From contig NC_067481.1 in NCBI RefSeq assembly GCF_947179515.1, positions 88,289,547 through 88,353,546 of the forward strand: 64,000 nucleotides of DNA, given 5' to 3'. Under the pieces are notes generated by a model. The model made no database searches, was not told where the DNA came from, and was given only the letters and a program-made list of their open reading frames with translations. Within the stretch, counting starts at the first letter, position 1. Each line of letters starts with the position of its first letter. The DNA is from Apodemus sylvaticus. Its lineage: Eukaryota > Chordata > Mammalia > Rodentia > Muridae. The translations under genes were made by a program, and so were the position numbers. Of the stretch, positions 11,718-24,216 are shown piece by piece.

Positions 11718-12179
11718 CCATTGAATAGAATGTGGCCAACTGATGGTAACAGTTCATAGAGCAATACACCCATATAAACAATAAACATAGGAAATTCTAT
11801 TCCACCTAGTATTAATCAACAAAACAAAAAGCAAATTCAAGTCCACATTTGTTTTTGGGAAAATGGGAAGTACAAATTTAATTTGATAAAATAAACAGTT
11901 GGCTATAGTCAATAGAAGTAATGACAGAATGTCTTGTTTAAATATAAATTTGAACGAATATTTTCAAGTTTATTTTAGTAATATTGTATAAAACCATACA
12001 TGCTCTTCAACTTCCCATCGGATTACCAGGAGTTTTCCCCAAATAATCACTCTTACTTTGGAGAAAAAGTTGTTATTCATACAGCTAGTAATGATGAATA
12101 ATTAAAAAGAAAAGAAAAAATAAAGAAGTAGAAACCATCTAAAACCTTAAGGAAGAAAAATAGAAATAAACTGGAGTTT
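11718..12179. other. Stretch without recognised features
   Basis: AT-rich, with an A-rich run at about 12102-12130. Nothing coding is visible. Confidence 0.45.
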
Positions 12180-12500
12180 GGTTTATTCATACAGTGTAGC
12201 TTTATAAATGTATTAAATTTAAGAAACCAGAACTACACTTATTAGCATGCATTTTAAAAACAGTGTGAAGTGAAAACAAACTAGAAGTTATATATACTAT
12301 GTAAACCTTTTTGATTTTTTTTCAAGACACTGCAAAAAATATTTATATTTTATATGGCTTTACATATATGTATGAAAATACAAAAATGTATGGAACTGTC
12401 AATGCTGCAGTAGAGTGACATTTGGAATTCAGTAAGGAAATATTTGGGCAGTGAGTCTTTGCTATCATATATATGAGCACCTTAAATATTTTTGAATAAA
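12180..12500 (+). mobile_element. Ancient mammalian L1 3'-end remnant
   Basis: The series GTAGCTTTATAAATG ... GTGAAGTGAAAACAAA ... TATATATACTATGTAAACC resembles the end of old mammalian L1 ORF2 (the segment encoding the tail after YTMEYY) and its 3' UTR. Heavily diverged. Confidence 0.5.
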
Positions 12501-12753
12501 TATGATAAACATTTATTTAATCTGTCATAGAAATGTTTTGAATTTTCTGTTTAATAAATACAAATTATAAATTAAAACTTTAAAAAAATAATTTTTTGGC
12601 AAAGGAGAGTAAGATATGGGTTAGATAATGATTTACAGAAGTAACGTGAAAATGTAAAATTCTGGGAGACATAAAATCAAAGTATGTAAGAGGGAGAAAG
12701 GGTTTTGAAAAGGGGAAACAGACAACATATGATAAAAAGAAGCAAGAGAAGCT

Positions 12754-12756
<3 letters not shown>

Positions 12757-12800
<44 letters not shown>

Positions 12801-12804
12801 ACAC
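12757..12804. repeat. (CA)n microsatellite
   Basis: About 48 bp of CA with one T interruption near 12796. It explains the poly-CV reading frame on the minus strand. Confidence 0.97.
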
Positions 12805-14101
12805 TAGCAATTGTTAGTTATGACAATGAGCCTTGGCTTTTGAGCTAGTCTTTTTCTTAGAAAGAAGAGATATTGATCCCTGGATGGGAAAATAAAGGGA
12901 ACTCAAGCAGATTCTCAATAAAGCTGAAAACAATATGTTATGGGACTGTTCCCAAAAAGTGAGGTCATCAATTGTAATTTGGGTAGATCAGAGAAGGCTC
13001 AACATTTCCATGTGCGTGTAATAAGAAACTAAGCCTTAAGTGGTTGCTTTCCCAGGCAGCTTCATCAACCCTATTGTGTTAGAAATTAGTTTGTTTTGTG
13101 CTGTACCTGACAGGAGATTCAGAACAGAATGTGGCACAGCAATGTTGTTTGTATTATCAGCAAAGAAGAAGAGAAGGCAAGTAAGGTTGGGATATGTGGT
13201 TCCCACAATAGATATGGCGCCAGTGGTACACTGTCCCTGTTTTCTCTACATCATGAAAATGCTGTCAAGTTATAAATATCCCAATATATAAATCGTTTAT
13301 TTTATCAGCCCTTGTGAGCCAGTGACCTCTGATCTATCAACATGGAACCAAGCTTTTCATACAGGATCCAAATTAAGGATACATTTCATATAAAAAAAAA
13401 CATAATAAGAAAATTGTTCCGGTTGAAAATCAACTGATTTGTAAAATAAAGAAAAGAAAAGCCTCAAATGTATAGTACTTATGAAAATATCAACAGAATG
13501 ACTAAATCTGGCATGAAGATTTGGAAATATGAAGGTGAGGGCTTCCAAGATACAATGGAATGAGATAACAATTAAAACATTAAAGGGAGGTGCAGTTATA
13601 ATAAATAAAAAGAAGGGTGGTTGCATCATGTCTGTACAAGAACAGGCCTATCAATAGCTAGAGGCAGGTGTAGAAGGTACAGAGAGTGCTCCATCCCACA
13701 CTCCTGGACAGTTTCCTGTCCAGCAATTTGGAGAGGGGGAGTATTGACTTCAGTTGTGTACTGACTGATGGCCCACCAGTCTCTAAAAGAGAGTTCCAAT
13801 CAGATGATCACACTTACAATGGTCCTTAGACTAAATTTCTTGTGAAACAAGCCCAAAAGTCATGAGTCAATGAAAGGGCCTTATGCCAATGAGAGAGGGT
13901 TGATGGGGTAGGAGGGAAGTAAAGCGGGAGTGGAGAAATGAAAATTGTTTTTACAGGAAAACAGTAGCTGATTATTATAATATGCTTAATAATCATACAA
14001 TACTCAAAACTATAATACACTCAGATCATTTTATATTCCTATATAGATGGACATTTAAAACATTAAAAAACTTGAAGTTTTAAAATTTGAACAAGTTGTA
14101 T
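12805..14101. other. Stretch without recognised gene
   Basis: Mixed AT-rich DNA. The only structure noted is a segment around 13426-13490 that resembles 15211-15295 (see findings). Confidence 0.45.
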
Positions 14102-14722
14102 AAAAGTAAATATTATTATACTTCCGGAGGACCCAGCTATACCATTCCTGGACATATACCCAGAGGATTCCCCAGCATGCAGTAAGGACACATGCTCCAC
14201 AATGTTTATAGCAGCCTTATTTATATATAAGGCCAGAAGCTGGAAAGAACCCAGATGTCCCTCAATGGAGGAATGAATGCAGAAAATGTGGTATATTTAC
14301 ACAATGGAATACTACTCAGCAATTAAAAACAATGAATTCATGAAATGTTTAAGCAAATGGTTGGAACTGGAAAATATCATCCTAAGTGAGGTAACCCAAT
14401 CAGAAAAGAATACACATGGAATGTAATCACAGATAAGTGGATTAGCCCAGAAGCTCTGAATACTGAAGACACAATTAGCATAACAAATGATTCCCATGAA
14501 GAAGGAAGAAGAGGGCCCTAATCCTGGAAAGGTTTGATCCAGCATTGTAGGGGAGTACCAGGACAGAGAAAAGGGAGGGGGGTGATTGGAGAATGGGAGG
14601 AGAGAAGAGGACTTATGGGACATATGGGGAGGAGGGAACTGGGAAAGGGGAAAGCATTTGGAATGTAAACAAAGAATATAGAAAATAAAAAAAGTTAAAC
14701 ACACACAAAAAAGTAAATATTA
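14102..14722 (+). mobile_element. 5'-truncated rodent L1 with 14-bp target-site duplication
   Basis: A 593-bp plus-strand L1 tail (14116-14708) begins inside ORF2 (frame for EDPA-P, then FIAALF, ARSWKEP, GMYxLI-type text with stops) and ends with a 3' UTR, an AATAAA-like signal and an A-rich tail near 14688-14708. AAAAGTAAATATTA flanks it at 14102-14115 and 14709-14722. The 3' UTR matches that of copy A, for example in the shared CATTTGGAATGTAAACAAAG and GAATATAGAAAATAAA blocks, so both belong to one subfamily. Confidence 0.92.
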
Positions 14723-16443
14723 GATGATGTGTTACGTTTAAGGTTAAGATAGCAAAGGGTATTGAAGGTTATTGGGACAGAAAATAATTACAGGATGCTT
14801 ATATACTCACTGGGAGAGAATGGTATTTTTATTTTTAGTAACAAAGATAAACATTAACTATTCTTTAATGGTTTTACAACTATTCTAATTTACATAAAAT
14901 AGGGATTTATCTGCATTGATAATTTACAAATCTAATTAATTTGTCAGAAAATTTCTTTGATGTTTTTCTGTGTAAATACTTTGATATTTTCTACTTAGAG
15001 TTGTTTCCAATATAATAAAATAATGCAAATACTTATGTTAAAATGTTTTGTTTTGCACGTGTTGGAAAGCAAGAGTCATTTTTAGAGAAAGAAAAAGCCC
15101 TTGGTTACAAGTTATGTTATAAACTTGAATGGCAAGTTGCTATACACACACAGACACACACACACACACACACACACATAATTTGATATGAAGAAAGAAA
15201 CTAGTTAAGTTGATAAATCAACTGATTTGTGAAAATAGAAGCCAAAATGAAAATAGAGCCAAGTGAAAATAGAATGTATAGTATTTATGAAAACATATGC
15301 ATATATATGTATTTGTGTGTGTGTACAAGGTACATATGTTTATGTAATATATAACCATTTTTATAACTTTTTAGATATATGAACTCTAATACTCACATAA
15401 ACTAAAATATAAAATACAATATCAAATCAGAATAAATATTAAGGAGGCTGTGGGAACAATGTATTTATTAATTTTTATCCATATTTTATATCCTTCACAA
15501 TTATAGAATAGGAAAGTATATTTCCATAGTGGCATGGTTCATTGTACCAACCTGAAAAAGCACAATAAATGACATAGGTAAAAATAAATCTGTTTTCTTC
15601 CCCATCACCAAGAGAGGTGATTTGTGATTCCTCTGCTATGTTTTCCAATTCATGCACGAAATATGTAAATCGACACAAACAGCTTATATTTTACATCATA
15701 TTTTAATACTTATGTCTGTTTACTTATAATAACATGGTAAAAATTTCACTAAACTTTTGGGATTTACATACGTGTTTTGTAAACACTTTGGGAGTCTTTG
15801 AATGCATCCCTACCTAAATAAGAAAAAATGGAATAAACTGAATATTAACCCAATTTTCTTTGATTCTTCCATGAACTAAAGTTTCCAGGCAAATTCTAAG
15901 TTTTATTACAAATTCTAGAGGGAAAAGAAAATTTAGAGTCACAATATAAAATACATGCTCTAGATGAAACTGCTAGGACCCAAAATATGTAGAGACATTT
16001 ACACAGAAATTTGAACATAGTTTGGAAGGTTAAACATGGGTTAACATAGCAATGGGAAGTTCTATATATCAATGAGTTTTTCCTCACCAACATCACAAGG
16101 AGATTCAAGTAAGGAAAAGGGAATTATTTCACAGTTCTGAAAGGAGAGGAGACAGGTACCCATGTAGAAATATGACCAGGACATCCTCCACAGTAAAAGT
16201 CCATTCAACATCAAAAGAGACTTCTCCAGTCAAGTTACTTTGATAAATGAGAGGGGAATCTAAGAAATCATTTGAAAGCACTGCAAGGTAACCCAACATG
16301 CCCATTAAAAGACTTAAAAGATTTAGCAGGGTTTTTACTGAGTACTTATCTTCTATGTGGCTGACTACTGCATAAACATATTACTAACAGGATATGTGAA
16401 CTAACACACAAAAAAATCAGAAAGATACATATTTTATCTGATT
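14723..16443. other. Stretch without recognised gene
   Basis: AT-rich. Contains a CA microsatellite at 15144-15179 and an unexplained partial copy (15211-15295) of 13426-13490. No coding signal seen. Confidence 0.45.
15144..15179. repeat. (CA)n microsatellite
   Basis: About 36 bp of CA with one G interruption. Confidence 0.95.
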
Positions 16444-16637
16444 AGAAGTTAGGAAGTCCTGCTGAGCAGTGGTGGTAAACACCTTTAACGCCAGCACTCT
16501 GGAGGCAGAGGCAGGTAGATCTCTGAGTTCAATGCCAGCCAAGTCTATAGAGCTAGTCCCAAGACAACCGAGGGTGCACAAAGAAATGTTGTCTCAAAAA
16601 ACCAATCAATTAATCAATCAAACAAACAAGAAGTTAG
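16444..16637 (+). mobile_element. B1 SINE
   Basis: A 7SL-derived rodent B1 (about 16461-16628). Recognisable parts are the GTGGTGGTAAACACCTTTAA start, the CCAGCACTCTGGAGGCAGAG block, GGTAGATCTCTGAGTTCAA, and a CAAT/CAAA-rich tail. AGAAGTTAG flanks it at 16444-16452 and 16629-16637. Diverged; not expected to be active. Confidence 0.88.
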
Positions 16638-16969
16638 AAAATTCCCAAAACAAACAAACAAAACCACATGAGTCAGAAAACTTTGGAAGAAATGTGATGT
16701 TCCACTAACTATGGCTGTTGAAACATAAAACAAAGGCAGCTCCTAAGGAAGAACACAAAACCCCACAATCAAGTCTGGCTTATCTCTGTTTTCAAAAAAG
16801 CTTTATCTCTTTTCATTCCTGGATGGGCCTTGATTTGGAGGATCTCTAGTTCCCAATTTGAAATAAAAATCTGATAAGATTTGTTTCCACAGAAAAACAC
16901 TGGGGTTATTTCAAAATGGCTACTCATGGACACTATATATCATGACCAAAGCAAACAGTCAGAAAACAT
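16638..16969. other. Stretch without recognised features
   Basis: Non-coding sequence between the B1 and the ancient L1 ORF1 remnant. Its end (from about 16900) may belong to the latter. Confidence 0.4.
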
Positions 16970-17720
16970 GGTTAAAAAAAGATAAGACATAATCTAAACA
17001 GACAAGTCATTTAAACCAGACTCAGATTATGTGACAGATTTTAGAGTTATCAAGTGGAATTTAAAATAACTACTTACAATATGTTGCATGCTCTAGTGGG
17101 ATAAGCAGACAATATGCAAGGACAGATGGCCAATGTCATACAGAAGACAGTAAATCTAACAGAGAAGAAAACACTAGAAATGGAAAATACCACAACAGAA
17201 ATAAAGGGTGCCTCCAAGAGTCTTTGAGTAGCCCGGATGTGATAAGGAAAGAACCAGGAAGCTTGAAAACTTTCAGATAAAGACTTTCTAAACTGAAATG
17301 GAAAGATAAAATTTAGATAATATCAAATGGACCAGAAACATAAATCTAAAACTGCTTAAAAATATATAGACATGTTGATTCCATGATCTGGAAAGTAGGT
17401 AAGAATCCTAGAAAGGAGAGCATCAAGAATTTTCAAAAGTTAATGAAATATCAAAATACAGATAAAAGGAGCTTAGAGAATATCAAGCAGGATGAATGCC
17501 CAGACATTTACTTCCAGCTGCATCATACATGAGACATGGGCAATGAAAAGCAAAGAGAGGATGGTAAAATTTTGCTGGCAGTTGGTAAGTGACAGAGACA
17601 CTGTGCAGAAAGAAAAGAACTTAGAGGACTTTTCATGAGGCCTGTGCAAGACGGAAGTGAGTCCAAAGAAACATTTAAAGTATTGAAATAAAATACCAAG
17701 AAATATTTCTGTCTTTTACC
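16970..17720 (+). mobile_element. Ancient mammalian L1/HAL1 ORF1 remnant
   Basis: The order of recognisable words follows old mammalian L1 ORF1: CAAGTGGAATTTAAAATAAC (17051), a CTAGTGGGATAAGCAGACAA block (17093), ACAACAGAAATAAAGGGTGC (17192), a CTAAACTGAAATGGAAAG block (17288), ATCAAGCAGGATGAATGCC (17481), and AAACATTTAAAGTATTGAAA (17670). The frame is fully decayed. No ORF2 follows, so a HAL1-type ORF1-only element is possible, or simply a fragment of an L1M element. Confidence 0.6.
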
Positions 17721-20039
17721 ATTGAGAAGGCCACAGGGAGTGGGAAGGCCTAGCAAGATGGAGTGTAGTGGTTGGGTATAGACATCATCTTGGAGACAGA
17801 GAGGAGGAATGGGATGAGGAATGGTCAAAGGGGGATAATGACTGGACTGTCAAAAAAAAAAAAGATTGAAGATATCATTTTAAAAATTTGAGAAATGAAA
17901 ATTGAGAAATCAGTCTCCAGATCCAGAAGTATCTTATAAAATTTGCCAAGCCTAGATGTTCACTAAGAGATGAATGAATGAAATCAATGTGTGCAGACAC
18001 ACTGACAAACACACCCCCATGGAGTCACACACAGGCACATGCAAACACAGACAAACACGCATCAATATCATATAAAGTAGAATAAGGCAAATTCACATGT
18101 TTTCAACAGATATGTGATATGTGGATTGAAATGAGAGATTTTTGTCAGATGAACAATGACCAATGGGAGAAGAGGGGGAAGAGAAGGGGTAATAATGTGA
18201 ACAGGAGCAAAGTATATGAATCACATATGAGTGATGCCCTAAAGAAACCTGTACTTCATAACTCAATGTTGAAACAACAGTAACAGTGCCAACAGAAGAT
18301 TTTAGGTAAAAGGAAGAGGTTATAGATCAGAATCAGACCCATACATCCCACCCAAAAGTGTTGGCGACAGATTGAATCATTATAAATTATCTTGAGGATT
18401 CCAGATGGAAATCAGGACATAATTAAACGACCAAGTCCTTTATAAATCTTTGAAATAACTTTATTGTATCTTTAGCAGAAAATATGCTGACCTAAAGAAC
18501 TGAATATAATCTACAAGATTAAAATCATAACCCGGTCTGCATAAGCAGTTTATTCAAATTGATAAAGTTGATTCCCTAAGGGGTGAGCATCAGTTCCAGT
18601 ATAAACAAAAGAACTTTATGCAGATCCTAGGCTGGAGCACCCAAATGAATGCATGGCAATAAGCAGAACCAAGTTTTCTCAGCGTCCAGAAGAGCTTACA
18701 AGTAAGAAAGGGACTGCTGTTGGCATGATCAATATAGAGTGGATACAAGTAGGAGACATCACTGTGAACTCTCAGTAAAATAGTTACTGGGCATTAAATA
18801 GGAAGAATATTTACCAACCTGAGTGGAGAGACTAATTCAAAAGACATTTCATTTTTCACCAAGAATCAGAAGCAATGGTTCTTGAATGGTAACAAGCAAC
18901 ATTAATAGCCAAATCTTGTGTTCCCTGTTATTTTGTATTTTATTTTTTATAAGACCTTGGTTTTAATATGTTTTTAGTAAGAGGAAATGAGGGTTTCTTG
19001 AGAGACAAAGTGAGTTAAGAAGTAGGAAGAAAGTGACCAAAGCTAATTTTCAGTGACTGGCAATGTTCAAACCAAACAGGGCAAAATGCACAAAGCTTAA
19101 GGGGATTTCAGAAACAATCATAAAATAATGTAATAATTAAGTTGTGATTCCAAAGATAAATTATCGATAGATGTACAGTGTACACTGGTAAATGGATAAA
19201 TACATGGGAAATACACAACAATTTCTATGTACAGAATATAAATCAATACTCCACCTTCAAGTAGTTGGGACAGAATTCCATACACATATGGTAATCATTA
19301 TACAGAATCTAGTATGAAGTATTGTAAAGTCCTACTTCAACCAACCAAATGCCACATTCATTGTTAACAGAGATCAGTCTTCATCGACATGGTTGGCCTA
19401 AGTGACCCTTTATGACTGTTTCCTAAATCCACAGTGGTAGAAGGTTCCTGGGGAAAATCTCAGTTAAAAGACAGTCTACTACTTACTACTCATGGCACTT
19501 CAAAACTTCCAAAGTCATCAAATACCAGGAATTCTGAGACACCATCACAGCCACAAGGGATCTAAAGAGACAAATAAATGTCAGATTCTAAATTGAATCC
19601 TGAAATGAAGTTACAAACAAAACGCTAAGAATGGTGCTCAGACTTGCCGGTATAATGCACGTACTCCAATAACAGTTTGTCAGTCTTGGTTCATTGATTT
19701 TAACTCATGCCTTACCTCTTCCCCTGAGCAGCCATGCAAGAAGTACAAGATTTAGGAGACTGGCTGTGTATACATGCAAACTATTATCATGAATTTTTGA
19801 AAGCATCGCTTAATGTAATTAGTGGATTTTTTTTTAATTCTTCAAAATATTTATATGACTCATGGGAGTACTTTGCATAGGTTATTCACTTAAACAACCT
19901 TATATTTTAGGGATTTAAAAATTTTTTTGCCTATTTTATGCAAATATTATACTGAGGTTCTATTGTAAATTTTCCACATTGGAGGTTACTGATTAAAGAG
20001 CCGTGTCTATAATACATTCTTCTAAGATCCTTGTGTCCA
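17721..20039. other. Stretch without recognised gene
   Basis: AT-rich and non-coding. A CACA-rich patch lies at about 17990-18060. No ORF over 60 codons of interest and no repeat that I can name. Confidence 0.4.
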
Positions 20040-20215
20040 TTTACATACTCGCAGTAGCACATGAAAGAACAATTTTCCTACAGTACCAGCAACACTGAAC
20101 ATTATCCTCTATTTAATTTTGGCTAATTAAGTAGGTGAAGAATCATACCTCATTTTCCTTTGAAAGGTAGAATTTTTAAAATAATTTCATTGGCTATTTA
20201 AATGTATCCCTTTAT
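20040..20215 (-). mobile_element. Ancient mammalian L1 ORF2 3'-end remnant
   Basis: Reads as the complement of old L1 ORF2: a CAGTACCAGCAACACTGAA block (20080), then AGGTGAAGAATCATACCTCA (20133), then TTTCATTGGCTATTTAAATG (20185). Diverged; boundaries are approximate. Confidence 0.5.
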
Positions 20216-20237
20216 AATTTCAAGTTGGTTTTAAATA

Positions 20238-20300
20238 TAGATTTAATGAACTCCCACTATGTTCCAGGGAACCTTCAAATGCATGTTCTTACATTATCTT
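20238..20300 (-). repeat. Possible MIR fragment
   Basis: ACTCCCACTATGTTCCAGG followed by a CATGTTCTTACATTATC block matches the reverse of the MIR core/3' region in order, but it is short. Confidence 0.4.
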
Positions 20301-20309
20301 TATTATCCC

Positions 20310-20540
20310 TTGCATCTGGCTGCAAGTAATGGGAAACTCAATTAAATCTGGCTTAAACAACAAGAAGAAGCTATTATCTCCCATAAGGAGAAGCCCAGAG
20401 GGAAGGTGGTTGCTAGAATAATCCACCTGCTTAAGAATGCCAAGGTTCTAAAATTTGCTCCAAGACTTGCCCTTCATCTTTATCAGGCATCTATGGAAAC
20501 TCCAAAAATCAAGAACAGAAGAAATAAAATGATCCTGACA
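20310..20540. repeat. Ancient interspersed repeat, family not identified
   Basis: TGGCTGCAAGTAATGGGAAA ... CTGGCTTAAACAACAAG followed by a 'TTATCTCCCA' block is wording that I associate with an old mammalian interspersed repeat. I cannot assign the family. Confidence 0.35.
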
Positions 20541-20716
20541 ATATAATATTTTCCGTTTTAGGAATAAGAAAATCTCACCTAAAACTATCCCATAGCAAAC
20601 CAATAGACTATGTTCTCTTTCTGCCCAGAAAGGCTTAGCCTACTGAAGAAAAGTCAGTACTTAGTTGGTAAATGAGGGAGCCTCGAATAAATTAACAACT
20701 TAAGACTTCTCTCCAT

Positions 20717-21074
20717 ATAGTGATTTGAAGGATTTTAATGAGAATGTGCCCCCATATACTCAGCTATTCGAATACTTGATCCCCATTTGGTAGTACCTCT
20801 TGGGTAGGTTTAGGAGGTGTGGTCTTGCTGGAGAAAATACACCACTGGTATCTGGCTTTGAGGTTTCTAAAGCACAAACCGTGTCCAGTTTGCTCTTTTT
20901 GTTTCCTGCATGGTGTTAAGACATGTGATTCCTGCCATCATGTCTGCTCCCTGCTGCCAAATTTCCTGACATAGTGGACTCTTATCCATGCAATACCACA
21001 AGCCCAAGTAAACACTTTTTATAACTTGCCTTGGTCATGGTGTTATAACACAGCAATAGAAAAATAACTGCTAC
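20717..21074 (+). mobile_element. Rodent DNA-transposon-like repeat (URR1-like)
   Basis: Contains GGTTTAGGAGGTGTGGTCTT, a CCATCATGTCTGCTCCCTGC block and the end TTGCCTTGGTCATGGTGTTA ... ACACAGCAATAGAAAAATAA. These are hallmarks of a common non-autonomous rodent repeat that I believe is URR1 (hAT-Charlie). The family name is from memory. Confidence 0.6.
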
Positions 21075-22399
21075 ATCCCATTTCTACTTTTTTATTGGAC
21101 CCAGAGAAGGTACAGAGTCCCTGACAAACAGTGCAATGTGAAAGATGGGGGGAAAATTGCAAAGGAAAAATAAAAGGAATAACTACAAGATGATCAACCA
21201 ACATTTTTTTTAGCCATCACAGTGGCCCACTGTTAGTTTGGAATTCTCTTGTGTCTTTAACTGAGGAAATTCTTTCATAGAATGTAGGAACTTTAAAGAC
21301 TGCCTAGTGGCCTGTAAGAGCAGTTCACGGTTAGCATCTCTAACAGTAACCATAGAATCATCTCTTATTTTAAAACATTTTAAATGTATATAATTGGTAT
21401 AAATTGTATATATACATTATGAAACTAAAACCAATACTAAAAAATGAAGTATAGGATTTGTGACATTTTGAAGTCATAAGAAAATTCAGATATGAAAAGC
21501 TGGAGAAAGCTTTCTTATTGCAAGTTAAACACTAAATCTTGAGTCCAGCTCTAAGAATTAAATGTCGCCTGTAGTGGTAACGTCTGTTGAGGTTCCATTT
21601 TTGCACAAATTTGACCTCTTTATTACAAGATACAATCACAAGTTGTGAAAATATTATATTCCAGGACCAGAGTGCCGGGGTCAGGGGGTGACCCAGATGT
21701 TTCTAATGTGACATGGGTGGCTACTGCTTGGGAATTATCAAGCTCATACTCTGGAAAGACACCTTGGTAAAGGCAGAAGACCATGTCAAGACCAACAGGA
21801 AAGTAACATCTTTATCCCTTCAGGATAGGAGAGGCCTAAAGCTAGGAGTTCACTTGAGGGCACCAACTTAGGCATATTATAGGGCCTCTGGATTTCTCCC
21901 CTCTCCCCTATTCACTCTGATTATACACAAAACCTTCTATTTGTCCTCTGTAACTCTTGGCTTCTGGGAATAAGACAGCACCATTACTGGGAGCCCATTT
22001 TGCCACCTTTGACAGCCCATGTCTCTCCCACGTTTCCTCACTAAGAAACAGAAATAAAATTCATCAGTAAAGTTCAGAACCTTCTTGGAGGCAAACTGAA
22101 TGATCTGAACAATTCCAATGTCCAGGTTGCAGGAACCGTCTCTCCCACAAGACTCTGTTCCTGATGCTATGATGTCTTCATTCCCATGTGACAGGCTACT
22201 TAGAATTCCTCTAAATGCTCTGCTCTTGTTTTAAAACACTGCAAAATTTGGCATCATAGAGTACAAACGGCAAGCAGAACGCAGATATCTGTGTGCACTT
22301 AGTGTGTGGTTGCTGATATCTGTGTGCACTTAATGTGTGGTAGTAGATGCCGAAAGGAAGGAATGAGGAGTATGTGTTATCAGGGAAATTGAAATTCTT
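21075..22399. other. Stretch without recognised gene
   Basis: No coding signal. Holds a 31-bp tandem duplication at 22284-22345 (separate entry). Confidence 0.45.
22284..22345. repeat. Two-copy 31-bp tandem duplication
   Basis: GATATCTGTGTGCACTTA starts at 22284 and again at 22315. The two 31-bp units differ at only a few positions. Not a simple microsatellite. Confidence 0.9.
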
Positions 22400-22975
22400 G
22401 CTTTAAGGATGTTAGGTCTTGTGGATCAGAAACTGAAAGAAAGATCATCCAAGAGACTGTCCCACCTGGGGACCCATCCCATATACAGTTACTAAACCTA
22501 GGCACTATTGTGGATGCCACCAAGTGCTTGCTGACAGGAGCCTGATATAGCTGTCTCCTGAGAGACTCTGCCAGTGCATGACAAATACAGAGGGGGATGC
22601 TCTTAACCAACCATTGAACTGAACACAGGTCCCCAATGGAGGAGCTAGAGAAAGAACTCAAGGAACTGAAGGGGTTTGCAGCCCCATAGATGGAACAACA
22701 ATATGAACCAACAGGTACCCCCAGAGCTCCCAGGGATTAAACCACCAACCAAAGAGTATACATGGAGGGACCCATGGCTCCAGCTGCAAATGTAGTAGAG
22801 GATGCCCTTGCTAGACATCAAAGGGAGGAAAGGCCCTTGGTCCTGTGAAGGCTCGATGCACCAGGGTAGGGGAATTCCAGGACAGGAAAGTGGGAGTGGG
22901 TGGGTTGGTGAGCAGGAGGAGAGGGGATGGGATACATATGGGGTTTTCAGAGGAAACCATTTGGAGGAAGGAGAG
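22400..22975 (+). mobile_element. Rat-type L1 3' UTR fragment
   Basis: Only 3' UTR is present: CCACCTGGGGACCCATCCCA, GCTGACAGGAGCCTGATATA, a CAGAGCTCCCAGGGATTAAA block, GAGTATACATGGAGGGACCC, and GTGGGAGTGGGTGGGTTGGT. The last words are typical of the rat rather than the mouse 3' UTR and are the main reason for calling the species rat. It lacks ORF2 sequence at its 5' end and stops before the normal poly(A), so it is truncated at both ends. Confidence 0.88.
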
Positions 22976-24216
22976 GAGGAAGAGGAAAAAGCTGCACTGT
23001 CTTACTTGGACTGATATGCTGCTCATCAACAACATAGTATACAAGTAACACTTTTGGAGGAGGGAGGAGATAGCTTCAGAGAAGGAGTTTAAAAGTACAA
23101 TATGAGGACAATCATGTCCAGGATCTGCTGGTACCTGAAAAAAAAAAGACTTGAAAGGAAGGAAAAAAAAATGAAGTTTCTCTGAATAACTCAGAAACAC
23201 AGACAAGCTCTGTAGGCCTGGACAGAGGTTCTGCAAGTGTCTGACCCAAGGGAGTGACAAATTCACTATCATATTAAAGGAGAAAATTAGACCTTTCCTC
23301 TCTTTTGCATGTCTTCAGGTGACTCACTTTTGGATGGGTAGCTCTAGGATCCTGGATGAGTGATTGACAGGCCCACGTGGAGGAGCTACGAGTGGCTTCC
23401 TTGGAATGACTAGTTTTGGGTAGCTTCTAAGGACTGTCAGGTTTCCAGTCAGGGTCGGAAGTAGAATTTGGATTCTAATCTTTAGAAGAAATAATGGTAC
23501 CTTAATGAACTTCAGCGGAGTCCAGATAGCCAGCCCATTTCGTGTTAATTTAAATCCTAAGGAGTAGCAAAACCAATGTTTATCTTTCGAGTGTTGCTTG
23601 GAAAATGGGAGTGGGAGCCCAAATTTGAGCATCAGTGAGAGTTTATGCTCAATGCTCTCCAAATTTTCAATCCCTGTAAAAGAAGGAAGAAGAAGGGGAG
23701 GAAGAAAGAAGAGAAGGCTGAAATGGCAAATAAGAATGATTCCCATTTTGGTAAAATGGCTGACACCCAAGCATGACAACAACATGAGTCTGAGTCCCCT
23801 GGACACATGTAAGCTGAGCGCAAGGGCTATGTGTCTGTCCTGCTCATACTGGGGAGGCAGATTAGTTAGATCTGTTAGATTTGTTATTTTCTCAGCCCAG
23901 ATGAATTGATAATCTTTAGCTTCAGCTAAAATGCTTTCTCAAATTGTAGTGATAAAAGTTACCGAACATTGAATTTAGGCTTGCACATATACATTACAAG
24001 CAAGTGCATAAACCCATATGAACAGGTTAATATTCTACAGAGAGAGAGGGGGGTGAGGGAGGGAGAGAGAATTGCAAGTCATTTGAGTAGGTTTTGTTAC
24101 TATTTAGTTATAATATGATTAGTAGATCAACAAAGGACTGGCATTGAAAAGGCAGTTCATTTATTCCCAAGTAGCTCAATCACTCATTCTGTTAAATGTA
24201 GTTTATTTCAGAGTGG
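22976..24216. other. Stretch without recognised gene
   Basis: A purine-rich patch (23680-23720) and chance ORFs such as 23324-23806 on minus, which has no recognisable domain. Nothing supported as a gene. Confidence 0.45.

Noticed and set aside
23324..23806. 160-codon minus-strand ORF as a gene
   Set aside because: No domain recognised, no CpG or splice context; compatible with chance in 64 kb.
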